This document shows, in pieces, positions 33,300-43,888 of a stretch of 64,000 nucleotides of DNA. The DNA is from Dichetophora obliterata. Taxonomy: Eukaryota; Arthropoda; Insecta; Diptera; Sciomyzidae. Position 1 is the first letter of the stretch, and each line of letters opens with the position of its first letter. The DNA is taken from positions 51,301,253 through 51,365,252 of the forward strand of contig OY986438.1 in the NCBI GenBank assembly GCA_963920525.1, read 5' to 3'. Both the position numbers and the translations under genes were made by a program. The notes below the pieces were generated by a model that was not told where the DNA came from, did not search any database, and saw only the letters and a program-made list of their open reading frames with translations.

Positions 33300-34480
33300 T
33301 TCATATTATCTTTTACGGCTGTTTCGCCTAATCAATAACTTACGTATGGTTTCAATCAGCGACCGAAAATAATTGTTCTAGATTTCACAGCAGAAAAAGT
33401 TGGGCAAAGTCAACACATAAAAATTTTCGTTAAGAATAACTTTTATTTTTAAGAAAAATGTTTTTTGGTTGCCGGATAACTTTAATTTTTTATTTTAACG
33501 GTTTCTCTGGGAAAGATTCTTAAAAGGGAAGCGAATATAAAGAACACCTTTTTAGGGTCCACCATGGTGTCAAAAAACTTTTTGATATTCTAACATCACG
33601 ACGATGACGTAAGATGATTACCCCAAAGAGGAGTGGGGTAAACTGAAATGTATTTTAACTCATTTTAATAATTAATTTTAACCAAATTCAAAAAATTTGC
33701 ATAGCAGTTATGTCCTTGGTTCCAATCAATTCCTCTAAATAATCTATTCCTTCCCTTTCAGATCAAAGACCAAACCTTGTTTATAAAAGGTGCATGTCAT
33801 GGTTCTTTGAACTTCCTTAAAAAAAAAAAAATAAAATGGATAAGTTCACAGCGGACTCATGATACATTTATAACAAAAAATGAAGCTTGACTTCGGGGAG
33901 TTTTTGAGATTGCAACCTTGGCTGGAAGTGGCCGGCCCATGAAACCTTTCACAGAGCTTTGCGTACAAATCAAAAGAAGAAGAGCTTAGAGCTTACGTAA
34001 CAGTACGAACCGGAGGAACTGGCGTTCGCTACTGGAATGAAGTTACGAGAAACTGGAAAATAACAAGCTTGAAAAGTTCTTAACCCTGGATAACCAATCA
34101 TATTTATAATACGTTATAAATAATGTTAGTCGATTCGACTAACACGCTCCAAAACTCGTTTTAGAGGAGCTGTTGGAAATGGAAAAACTATGTATATTTT
34201 ACTAGAAATCAAAAACATTAATATTGGTCTTTGGTGTTTTTTTTATTTTTTACACATTTTCATAAGCTACTTATTTCATTAGTTCAAGATATATCACATA
34301 AGCTTATTGAAAAAAAAAAATAGTACATAAACATAAAAAACTTAAAAAGCTCTTCTATCATTATACGAATAAAGCATTATTTATTATTATTAAAATAAAA
34401 AAGTTTAAATCAATTGTTTAGCACAGGAGACACAATTCGCTGCACCACTATAACAAACTTTTAACCAAAACACTATATTC
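33300..34480. other. intergenic, nothing recognised
   Basis: No gene seen; short chance frames only. Confidence 0.4.
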
Positions 34481-34499
34481 CTACTACAAAGGTATTAAC

Positions 34500-35115
34500 T
34501 TCGACTGTACCGAAGCTAAAATACCCCAACATCCGCATTTTAGTATATACGAAGTTGTCAATGTTGTATAATTTTGATGACGCCACTTTTACAGTAGTTT
34601 TTATCCAAATATATAAAATTTGAAACTCAGAGTTTATCCTTTTTATCAAAGCTTATGTGGAAAACATCAAGTTTTAACCATATTTTTTGAATTGACGAAG
34701 CTTTTGTATTATAATGACTCAACTTTGCGTGGAGTGGTAGGCGTGGTTTTCATCCAATTTAGACAAATTTCAAATATGTGGTGAATATTTTACTCCAAAG
34801 CTAATGAGCAAAATTCAAAGTACACATATTAATTTTTGTGGCATTTTAAGAGATACCGTTTTGATAAAGTCTCTTCGTATAGGAGGTAGGTGTGCTTTTC
34901 ATCCGATTTTGCATATTCCCGAATTTTATCTTCGCTTTTTTAATTAAAGCATATATTTTTTATTTCATTACGATAGCTTAGAAACTGTTGCTGTAATCAT
35001 GTCGACAGATGGACAGATGGACAAACGGACAAACGGACATGGCTCAATCGACTCAGGATGTGATGATGATCAAAAATATATATACTTTTCTATACCTACC
35101 ACGTGGGGGGTATAA
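34500..35115. repeat. old dispersed dipteran repeat
   Basis: Contains two copies of a phrase like GGTAGGCGTGGTTTTCATCC (34737 and 34885). It ends with CGACAGATGGACAGATGGAC, ACATGGCTCAATCGACTCAG, ATATATATACTTT and GTGGGGGGTATAAAG. From memory this run of motifs is common in fly noncoding DNA as a remnant of a retroelement; I do not name the family. Confidence 0.45.
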
Positions 35116-35135
35116 AGAGTAACGTTAAAGCCAAT

Positions 35136-35359
35136 CAGCCCAATTCTGATTTTTTCCGGGGAATTGGAAAAGAGAGTTTTCATTTTTATGGTAAAGTTAA
35201 AAAAACATTCTGAAAATTTTTAATGCCAATTTGTTCATCAACCGTCAATACTCATGAGTGCAAAAAAAAAAAAAAAAATGTGATATCTTTATCCGCAATC
35301 TTAAAAATTAAAACTCCCTTTTCCAATTCCCCCGGGAAAAATCATTCAGAATTGGGCTG
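35136..35359. mobile_element. 224-bp MITE
   Basis: CAGCCCAATTCTGATTTTTT and CCGGGGAATTGGAAAAG on the left pair with CTTTTCCAATTCCCCCGGG and AGAATTGGGCTG on the right. A poly(A) run of 17 lies near the centre. Target duplication not identified. Confidence 0.8.
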
Positions 35360-35550
35360 AATGTTTGACGCTTCGACGTACACTACATTTATAAAAAGAT
35401 TCACACCATCCAATTAAAAAGCCAAATACATCCGAACACAACGAAGGCAGCTTAACAACTAATGTGGTTACTTCGATATGGATAGAGAACACGATCAGAT
35501 GAGAGAAAAAAAAAGTTGTAAGCAACAAAGTGAGCAGTGTTAGTCGAAAC

Positions 35551-36116
35551 CATGATAGAATTACCAGGTATTATTATTCGCTGAAAATCAGCTGGGGATA
35601 AACTTTCATTTTGGGCATATAGTACCAAAATGAAGCGAGTCTGTGTAAACAATGTTGCTTTTGTATTATTTGAAATGAGAAAACGACAAAGAATTAGTTA
35701 TCTTGTCTTTGAACTTGATATAAACCAAGTGATAAACATTGATAAATAGCAAATTTTCTGCCTCATTGCATCAAAAATTAGGTTTCTGCATAAAAAAAAA
35801 ACAATATGAAGAAAATGATTTAGCGTTTTAATGTTTGACTGATTAATAAATGAATTAAAAAATTTGATAAAAATAAGGACACCTATATTATAAACTTCTC
35901 AAAACTTAAATGTAGTCTATGGCATAGAATTTAACAGAAGTAACAAGCAGCAGAAATAAAACTTACTTCATATGTATATGTAGAGATCATGGCAAAAGTA
36001 TAGACCAAAAAACCCTCTTTTACTTCTTGATGTGATTGCAATGCTTTTATTTGACACTATATGCCCAAAGCAACGAGTTAAAGTAGCGATTAATACTACC
36101 TGGTAATTCTATCATG
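35551..36116. mobile_element. 566-bp hAT-like MITE with 8-bp target duplication
   Basis: GTCGAAAC at 35543-35550 and 36117-36124 is an exact 8-bp duplication. TIRs CATGATAGAATTACCAGGTA and TACCTGGTAATTCTATCATG are perfect. An 8-bp duplication fits hAT elements. No coding sequence inside. Confidence 0.9.
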
Positions 36117-36145
36117 GTCGAAACGACTAACATTGTTTATCCAGG

Positions 36146-37188
36146 CAGAGACTATAAATATATATAGACCTTGCATGTGAAAGATCCGGTACGGAATGAA
36201 AAATTTCGATTTTCTAAAATTTTGTCCTTTGGAGCGTTTGAATCCGATTAGAAACAAAAAAGATATAGCGATTTATCTAAAACGCCTTTTCTTCAGATAG
36301 ACAATATCGTAAGAATATGATTTATATCTGATGATCAACGAAATGCTTCGAAAACGTGAACAAAATCCTAGCGTAACAAAAAAGTTCGATGCAGCAACAA
36401 CAAATCAAGCAAAAAAAAAAAAATGTAAACAAAGTCAGGCTGCTCTGCTCCAAAATCTAAAAAATATATGTATAAATGTGCCCCCAGGCTATATGTTTCA
36501 TACAGATTACATGCCAAAAAAATTACATACCGAATTTCATCTGTGTGTCAAAATTTAGTTTTTGTCATTCAGTTTTTTCTTTAGTCTCCACACTATCTGA
36601 CACGTCATTTGAAAATAAAATACAGCTTTTGAAATTTTTGTAAGCCGTAAAGCTCTTAAGTGTTCACCTTTGGTCATTCAAACTAAGAATAAACTCATTA
36701 AAAATCAATTTATTGAATAAATATCTTAAAACTTGTCTTTTCTTCTATTTTCACATAAAAAATTTATCAAACTTACATTTTGTACAGATGAAAAAAAAAT
36801 TAGAGACTGTTCTAATTCAAAAATATTCAGACGCAAATACAAACTACATTTCAAAACGACATTTTCATTTGTTCCATACTATCTGTAGCTAAAAACTATT
36901 TGTAATATTTGACGTGTCATATGTATGAAACATATAGAGTAGAGGCACTTTAAGCAGTGGTTTTCTGCGTCATTGCTGTAGTTTTATAAAATATAGCAAC
37001 ACTCTAGCAACATAAACAAATTTTTTAGTGCTTTAAGCAACATATAGATGTTGTGCTAGCAACACAAATTGCTGCAAGCGATTATTTTTAGGTTTCCTAC
37101 TCGTCGGGTCTCTTGTCTCGTACGTACAAATATTTCATTGCGTACCGGAACTTTCACATGCAAGGTCTATATATATTTATATTCTCTG
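36146..37188. mobile_element. 1,043-bp hAT-like non-autonomous element
   Basis: ATCCAGG at 36139-36145 and 37189-37195 flanks the element (7 bp visible). TIRs of about 60 bp begin CAGAGACTATAAATATATAT and end ATATATTTATATTCTCTG, and include ACCTTGCATGTGAAAG. CAG...CTG ends suggest hAT, though 7 rather than 8 bp leaves doubt. Interior open frames (for example 36331-36558) show no transposase motif. Confidence 0.8.
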
Positions 37189-37195
37189 ATCCAGG

Positions 37196-37590
37196 GTTAA
37201 AGAAATCATAAAGTATCCTGGGATGACAGGAAGATATAAAAAAGCATTGTACGATAAATTCCAACGTGAAAAATTATCTACTCTTAAGGCTCTTTCTATT
37301 TGTATTGATGCAAATTTATAAAGTAAACAGTATGCTATAGTGAGAACTAGTGAAAAAAACTGTTTCCTTGTTACATTATTCTCCAAAAAGCAAAAAAGAT
37401 TGCACCCAATACCTGAGTCATATACTGTAACAGAAACTTTGGCTGAAGTAAACTTGCAGAACTTATTAAACCATACATATAAATGCTTATTGTTGTATTT
37501 AGAACTCATTTCAAAGGAGGGATATCATGGTTCGCTACAAATACAATAAAAACAAAAGTTTGAAAACGACTCTGATTCAGATGAAAATAT
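37196..37590 (+). pseudogene. unknown coding remnant
   Basis: In one frame the sequence reads YPGMTGRYKKALYDKF, LSTLKALSICIDANL, a stop, YAIVRTSEKNCFLVTLF, PIPESYTVTETLAEVNLQN, GYHGSLQIQ, a stop and an acidic tail FENDSDSDENIF. The composition is protein-like over 130 codons with just two stops. I do not recognise the family. It starts at the edge of the 36146-37188 element, so the upstream part may have been cut off by that insertion. Confidence 0.4.
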
Positions 37591-38045
37591 CTTCCAAACG
37601 TCATTTGATAGGGGATGAAAATATTTCATTCTCTCTCAACTCTATTGGGCATCGACGCAATGTTGGTTGCCTAAGCCTTCTGTATAGATATTACCATGGG
37701 AAGTGTTCAAGGGAGATACATGGTCTGACGCCAGCAGCTCGTGTTTTTCCCATGTCCACTCGGGCAGCTGTCCAAGCCCACCCCTTTACCATTGCATCGA
37801 TGCCCAATAGAACCTCGCATTGCCGTGATAATTCGTTCTTTAGTCGCAAGGTTAAGATTTGGAATAGTCTCCCTGCGAGCGTGTTTCCCGGCAGTTTTGA
37901 GCTGTGCAAATTCAAAACAAATCTTCACCGACACTACTCCATCTATCCACTCTACAACTAACTATCACCCATCTTCCGAATCAACACAATGGTTATACAT
38001 TTATAGGGGGCATCCCCTGAGCATTGGTTCCATCAAAAAAAAAAA
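37590..38045 (+). pseudogene. LINE ORF2 C-terminal fragment with A-rich end
   Basis: Codes for HLIGDENISFSL, HRRNVGCLSLLYRYYHGKCS, HPFTIASMPNRTSHCR and FFSRKVKIWNSLPASVFPG, the typical C-terminus of Jockey/CR1-type LINE ORF2. It stops at about 37961. About 75 bp of 3' sequence and an A-rich stretch at 38036-38045 follow, so this is a 5'-truncated insertion. The frame is open across the surviving part. Confidence 0.8.
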
Positions 38046-38400
38046 TTTGTTCCTTTGCGTTTGTTTGGCAGTTTAACTAAAAAATTTCTTTGCAAAATCC
38101 AACGCCATCTTTACCAAGATATTGCCGTTCAATTTTAATTCATTTTGTTAAGGAAACCGTTGATACTACGCCAAATGAAATAGCTTACATGGAATTCAAG
38201 ATAAGTAAATAAAGAAAATTTGTCATAGAATGCGAGAGAACATTGGCAGTAAAACACACGTTAGTTTTTACAAAAGTTGATAACAAAAATTGCAATGCAG
38301 TAACTAACACAATATCTACAATGAATTTTTATATTTGTGGATCTACTTCAAAAGATTTCAATGATCTCTCTAAAAAAAAATAAGTTAATAAAGATGCCTT
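38046..38400. other. intergenic, nothing recognised
   Basis: AT-rich; may be 5' part of the decayed gene that follows but no clear frame is seen. Confidence 0.35.
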
Positions 38401-38429
38401 AAAATTATGTTTTTTTGAAAGTATTCTTC

Positions 38430-39241
38430 ATCTTGCTTACGAGATCCCATTAAAGAAATGGTAGCTAAGAAAACTTTCAGAAAAAATTGTATTAAAAGAA
38501 AATTGTATTGTATACCAGAAAAGTTTAAGTCGAAACTAGGACTTAATGTTGATATACCCAAACCTGGTTTTGGTAACACCAATGACGGCATACAAGCCGC
38601 AGGTTTTTTAACAATCCAGAACTAGCTGCTGAAATAACTGGTGTTGATTGCAACTTATTTTTAGATTTAAAGTCATATTGGAAGTACTTTCTAGTGGATT
38701 TTAAATAGATACCCCAAAGAGTGAAGCATTTGCTTTCGATACGGCTAAGTTGTATGCTGATTTCTATCCCTCTCATCCCATGACTCCAACGATGCACAAA
38801 ATTCTGATTCATGGTTCAGAAGTTATTCGGAATCCTCTGTTACCAATTTGTCAGTTATCCGAAGAAACAGCAGAAGCAGAGAACAAGCATTTCAGGTTGT
38901 AACGGTTAAGTTTTGCGGGGAAGTTTTCCAGGACGGATTACAACATGGATATTCCTAACAGGTTTAAAAATATAATAAGCAGTAGGAAATAATAAATAAT
39001 AGTTATCTTTTGCACTACTTATATTGAGGTTTCTTTTAACTTCGGATCCTCGTATAACAAGTTATATACCATTGCCTTTAAAAAATCGAAACAATTAACC
39101 AAAGAAGCTCTTGCAATGTTGACTTCCGGGATTCCTGTGTCATCTTTGTTACAAAATATAGACGAAACTACAGTCTTCTCTGAAAGTGAAAATGAAGGAA
39201 CTAACGAAAAAACGAATGAAGATGGTGTTGATGAAGAATAA
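38430..39241 (+). pseudogene. decayed protein of a dispersed insect family
   Basis: Pieces in shifting frames: KPGFGNTNDG, FFNNPELAAEITGVDCNLF, TAKLYADFYPSHPM, PTMHKILIHGSEVI, NPLLPICQLSEETAEAENK, FSRTDYNMDIPNRF, then after about 60 bp KKSKQLTKEALAMLTSGIPV and an acidic tail ending DGVDEE and TAA at 39239-39241. I recall similar multi-copy proteins of unknown function in other insect genomes, most likely carried by a DNA transposon; I cannot name it. Several frameshifts; a small intron is possible near 38990-39030. Confidence 0.55.
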
Positions 39242-39645
39242 TTATAAGTACAATAATTAAATGATTTAATATATCCATATATACCATTTCATGGAAATTT
39301 TTCACATTAATAAAAACGTACCCAAATGTACCAACGAAACTTAATTTATGCATACATTTATTTGACAGAAAAAAGCTTTATAACCATTTAGAGTTGATTC
39401 AGCCAAGTATCACTTAATTGGGACAACAAAATATTTTTGAGCGGTTTTTCGAGCGAGGTATGTGCGGCGTACTGACACTTTATATTACACTTTTATGCAC
39501 CAAAACACATATTTTTCTACACTTAAACAATGAATAAATTACTGCTAAAAAACTCAAGGTAATTACTAGTTTCCTTCTATAAAAAAAAAAATCAAAAACC
39601 TTACCGTGTTTTTTGCCCTCTAAGTGAAAACCTTCCTTTAAAGTG
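39242..39645. other. intergenic, nothing recognised
   Basis: AT-rich sequence up to the rosa-like element; nothing recognised. Confidence 0.4.
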
Positions 39646-40578
39646 CAGGGTTGCCAATATTCGAAGCGCCCATTTTATTTTTAAATAAATCAAAGAAACC
39701 ACAATTTTTTGTCTGTTCTTCATGAATATCATTTAATTGGGTTCAAGTAGATTTGCTTACATTATTTCTTGAATATGATATCTCGTAAATGGTCGCCATT
39801 GGCCTCTACGACATATTGTGCCCGTTTTGCAGCATTTTCCATGGCTTTCTTCAACATTTCGATGGGAATGGCGGTTATTTCTTGACGGATGTTGGTTTTC
39901 AGCTCTTCTAGGGTCTTTGGCTTGTTGACGTAAACCTTTGATTTCAAATAACCCCACAAAAAGAAGTCTGGAGGCGTTAAATCTGGTGATCTTGGCGGCC
40001 AATCGAAATCACCATTTTTTGACATCAAACGGCCAGGGAACAATTGCTTCAAAAAATCGATTGTAGTGCGGCTTGTGTGTGGTGGCGCGCCGTCTTGTTG
40101 AAACCAGTAGTGCCTGATACGCTTTCGACGAACGATTGGCATGAAAAAATTGTTTATCATATCGCGATAACGCTCCTGATTGACAGTAACTCTGTGGCCA
40201 TTATCATCTTCGAAAAAGAACGGCCCAATGAGCATTTTAGCACAAACGCCGCACCAAACAGTGACTTTTGCATCGTGAAGGGGTACCTCTTGAATCTCTT
40301 GTGGATTTTCAGTGGCATAAATACGGCAATTTTGTTTGTTTACCGTTCCGTTCAACTGAAAATGAGCTTCATCGCTCATTGAGTTGAGTTTTCACTATTG
40401 ACTTGTTTTGTTGAATGTAAATTTCAACAATTTTAGAGCGTTCGCGTGGCGTGTACTGTTCCATTGTAAACATTTGCTTGGAATGACGCTTCAAACGCGG
40501 TATGTCATTAGTCGATTTGGCATCACTGCGGAAAGTTACAGTGTTGCCAGATGGGCGCTTCGAATATTGACAACCCTG
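39646..40578 (-). mobile_element. rosa-like (DD41D) mariner, internally deleted, 933 bp
   Basis: TIRs begin CAGGGTTGCCAATATTCGAA and end TTCGAATATTGACAACCCTG; 28 of the first 30 positions match. On the minus strand the transposase start (MEQYTPRERSKIVEIYIQ, near 40463) survives for about 27 residues, then joins out of frame to the catalytic domain, so roughly the DNA-binding half is gone. A flanking TA duplication is not clear (TG left, TA right). Confidence 0.85.
39762..40379 (-). CDS. open catalytic domain of a rosa-like DD41D transposase (N-terminally truncated)
   Basis: A 205-codon frame with no stop. MSDEAHFQLNG supplies the first Asp; VTVWCGVCAKMLIGPFFFED is the conserved middle; WFQQDGAPPHTS has the second Asp; SPDLTPPDFFLWGYLKSK has the third. 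Forty-one residues separate the second Asp from the Asp of PPDFF, which is the DD41D spacing of the rosa group first described from a tephritid (established knowledge of the Tc1/mariner superfamily). Without the helix-turn-helix region it could not bind its ends in the normal way. The frame may be open simply because the deletion is recent. Whether it is transcribed is unknown. Confidence 0.8.
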   Translation of the reverse strand: MSDEAHFQLNGTVNKQNCRIYATENPQEIQEVPLHDAKVTVWCGVCAKMLIGPFFFEDDNGHRVTVNQERYRDMINNFFMPIVRRKRIRHYWFQQDGAPPHTSRTTIDFLKQLFPGRLMSKNGDFDWPPRSPDLTPPDFFLWGYLKSKVYVNKPKTLEELKTNIRQEITAIPIEMLKKAMENAAKRAQYVVEANGDHLRDIIFKK

Positions 40579-40632
40579 TATTAAGGGAGGTTTTAGGCAA
40601 ACAATTTTCTGAAAATTTAATTTTTTATATTG

Positions 40633-40662
<30 letters not shown>
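40633..40662. repeat. (TTTA)n = LINE 3' tail
   Basis: Seven TTTA units on the plus strand, equal to (TAAA)n at the 3' end of the minus-strand LINE. Confidence 0.8.
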
Positions 40663-40663
<1 letters not shown>

Positions 40664-40977
40664 CACCAAGCAAGGCAATTTACTAATTCTACTTACATTT
40701 TTTACTTTCTTTTTTTTTTTTTACTTACATATTATTTAAATAAATTTCAAAAGAATACTTAAACTACGCTAATATATCTTAAGTACTACTTTTAGGGGAT
40801 GACGGAGGGGGACTAGACCAAGAAGCATAACTCTGTAGGGCGCAGTGCTTGAAAAGGACAAATTATTCCGAGTCAAAGAGAGAGTTTGAGGTTCGCTTAA
40901 ATGTGAATTTTGGTATGGATGGTGAATAGTGCTCGCTAATATTATTAAAAATTCTACAGCACCTACTAATGGGTTCA

Positions 40978-43837
40978 TTATTTGAGTAAATAGTGTGGTG
41001 AATATATTAATCCAATTGGGTCATTTAGTGTAATTTTGCTGGAGATATATTCGCTATCAATAGCTCCGTTAATAACATCAAATGTGAAACATGAACTCAG
41101 TAAAGTTCTTCTTGATGATAGAGGCATCAGAGAGAGGAGCCTGAGTCTTTGTTCATACGGTGGCAAGTTGTTATAGTCACGGGGGTCAAAGATATCTCTT
41201 AACGCAAAAAGCAGGAATTGTTTTTGAATGGATTCAATTTTGTCGCTATGAAAATCAAAGGCTGGATTCCAAATGATGCAAGCATATTCAAGAAGTGGTC
41301 GCACTAAGGTACAGTATAACGTTTTGGTTACCCACACATTTTGGAATTCTTTAGCACGTCTTTTTATAAATCCGAGCTGTTTATTTGCCCTCGATAAGAC
41401 TTTATCAAAATGTAGATTAAATCTCAGCTTATTATCTAGGACAACTCCAAGGTCTACAATATGGTTGGTTCTGCTCAGAACAATATTATTAAGGAGGTAA
41501 CTGCATTCTGGTATCAAGTTCTTACGGGAAAAACTTATCACGCAACATTTCTTAACATTTAAGTGAAGTTTGTTTTGATTACACAATTGCTCAAGGGACA
41601 GCAGTTTCGATTGTAGGAAGTTACATCAACTTCTGATTTAATGATCTTATATATTTTAAGGTCATCTGCGTACATAAGATGGGGAATGTCACAAAGAGTA
41701 ATAGATAAATCTGAAATGAAAATGTTGAAAAGTATTGGGCCAAGATGACTACCTTGTGGTACACCAGAGGTGACCGGTATATCATTTGAAAAAATGCCTT
41801 GAAATTTAACAAACTGGGATCGTTCGCAGAGATAGGATTTGATCCAATTGAGTAATAAACCGGAAATGCCAAATTTTTCTAACTTCAAAATTAAGATATT
41901 ATGGTCGACACGGTCAAATGCTTTACTGAAGTCTGTGTAAACTGCATCTACTTGGCGTCCTTTTTCCATTTGATTTAACACATTGGACACCATGATCATT
42001 AGGTTAGTGGTGGTCGATCGGCCTTTCCGAAACCCATGTTGCTGCTCGTTTAAGCGGGGATTAATGAGACTCGTCAGCTTATCACATATTATCTTTTCAA
42101 ATAATTTTGGTATAGCTGACAAGATGGCAATGCCTCTGTAATTTTCAACAGACCTTTTATCGCCACTTTTATGTATAGGTGTCAAACGGGAGATTTTCCA
42201 GTAGAATGGAAAAACACCTAAGGAAAAGGATTTGTTGAAAAGTATAAATAAGGGAATGGCAAGATTGTTTATACATTGAACTAACAAACTTGGTGGTATG
42301 AGGTCTGGTCCAGGTTCTTTGTTTGAATCAAGTTCCATGATAGCATTAACAATTTCATCCAGCGTCAGACTGATATTGTTTATAATGTCTGTCGCATTAG
42401 GAGAGGGGGAGGAATAGAGAGTCTGGGTTGTGGGAGCACAGAAAACTTCTCTAAAGTGATTTGCAAAAAGATTACAGATCTCTTGGAGGTTGGAAGAAAT
42501 TGTATTGCCTTTAAACATAGATGAGGGGTATCCAGCTGATTTACGTTTGACATTAACGAAATCAAAAAAAATTTTAGGATCTCTAAGAATTTTTCTCCAA
42601 TAAGGTTGGTATAAGTTCTATAAGCATCATTTGATTTTATAGAGAACTCATTGTAGAGCTCTTCGTATCTCATTTTGATTTCATCGCTTACATTTACGCC
42701 TTTCTTAATGAATTTGTATAGCTTGTTTCTTTGGTTTCTTATATGTCTGAGACTTTGGTCAAGCCATGGTTCTGAAAGTTTATTTTTTTCTTTATCTTAG
42801 GCACAAATTTTTCAATACTTGTGAAAAGGCGTTGGTAGAAAAGTGAAATAGCACTATCTATTTCCAAATTTAATAGATCGTTCCAGTTATAGGCATTCAA
42901 ATCAATTTTTATACTGTCATAATCGGCATTAAGAAAGTCGAACACAATTGTGTTATTAAATGAGGTGGTAAAAGACATGTTATTGCTATGAAATTCTACA
43001 GTTAAAGCAGTGTGGTGGAGTGTATCAGAAAATAAGTGTTCAGCCTGAGTAGTTGCAGTAATCTTTATTTCATCATACAAATTAGCAAAGACTAAATCCA
43101 ACCAGTTGCCGTACCGATTTGGGGTTGGATTAACTTGTTGTAGGTCATTGCTATAAAAGGTACTAAGTAAATTAAAGTCTATCGAGCTTGAAAGGTTAAC
43201 CGGAAGAAGATAATTGTCATTTTCATCGACGATAAATGAGATATTTGGACGATTGAAGTCTCCAAAAATTATAGCTTTATCTTCCTCATTTAAGATTGCG
43301 GTTAACGATTGGACTGTTTCACATAAATCGTTGTATGTTGTTTCGATAGAACAGGGGGGAATGTAGAAGACAACAATGTAAATAAAAATATTGGTCCCTG
43401 AGCGAACTTTGATGATACGGTGTTCAAAGAGTGTGTGAGAGGTTGTTGAAACAAGCTCGCTTGCTAAAGAGTTATGAGTTGCAATCATAACACCACCTCC
43501 ATGGGAGAGACCTGTGTGGCCAAAGTCCCGATCATTTCGATAAACTGTCCAATTGCTGTCAAGAATCTCTTCGTTTTTGAAAGTATCGTTTAACCATGTT
43601 TCGGTGAAAACTAGTACTTGGAAGAGGCAAGATTTCGCGTCAACAAAGAGTTTATTAAGTTTTCCTCGCATACCGCCACAATTGTGGTAAAATATGCGAA
43701 GAGCAGTCGTTGATGGGGAATCACTAATTGGGCTGCGATTAGGGTTTTGATTATGTTCACTACGCTGGTTAGGAATAATATTGTTGTTGCCCTTTACGGG
43801 TCTTTTGAAGGTAAGAGATAGGTTTTGACCTTACATG
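40978..43837 (-). pseudogene. LINE ORF2: endonuclease + reverse transcriptase, frameshifted
   Basis: The endonuclease part (about 43715-42739) shows FYHNCGGMRGKLN, VFTETWLND, a central GGGVMIA, IIFGDFNRPNI and NWLDLVFANL, all APE-type landmarks. After frameshifts near 42740 and 42570, the reverse transcriptase part reads ENYRGIAILSAIPKLFEKII, GFRKGRSTTTNL, VYTDFSKAFDRVDH (motif A with its Asp), TSGVPQGSHLGPILFNIF and MYADDLKIYK (catalytic YADD). A third frameshift near 41600 leads to the C-terminal region (NKLHLNVKKCCVISF, LGVVLDNKLRF, LLSLMPLSSRR) ending at 40978. Catalytic residues are intact in both enzymes. Only the small indels stop it. Any ORF2 ATG before the endonuclease is uncertain. 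Confidence 0.85.
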
Positions 43838-43888
43838 AGCACCATATGTGTCAAGGTCTTCTTTGACTTGTTGACTTGTCAAGCCAAG

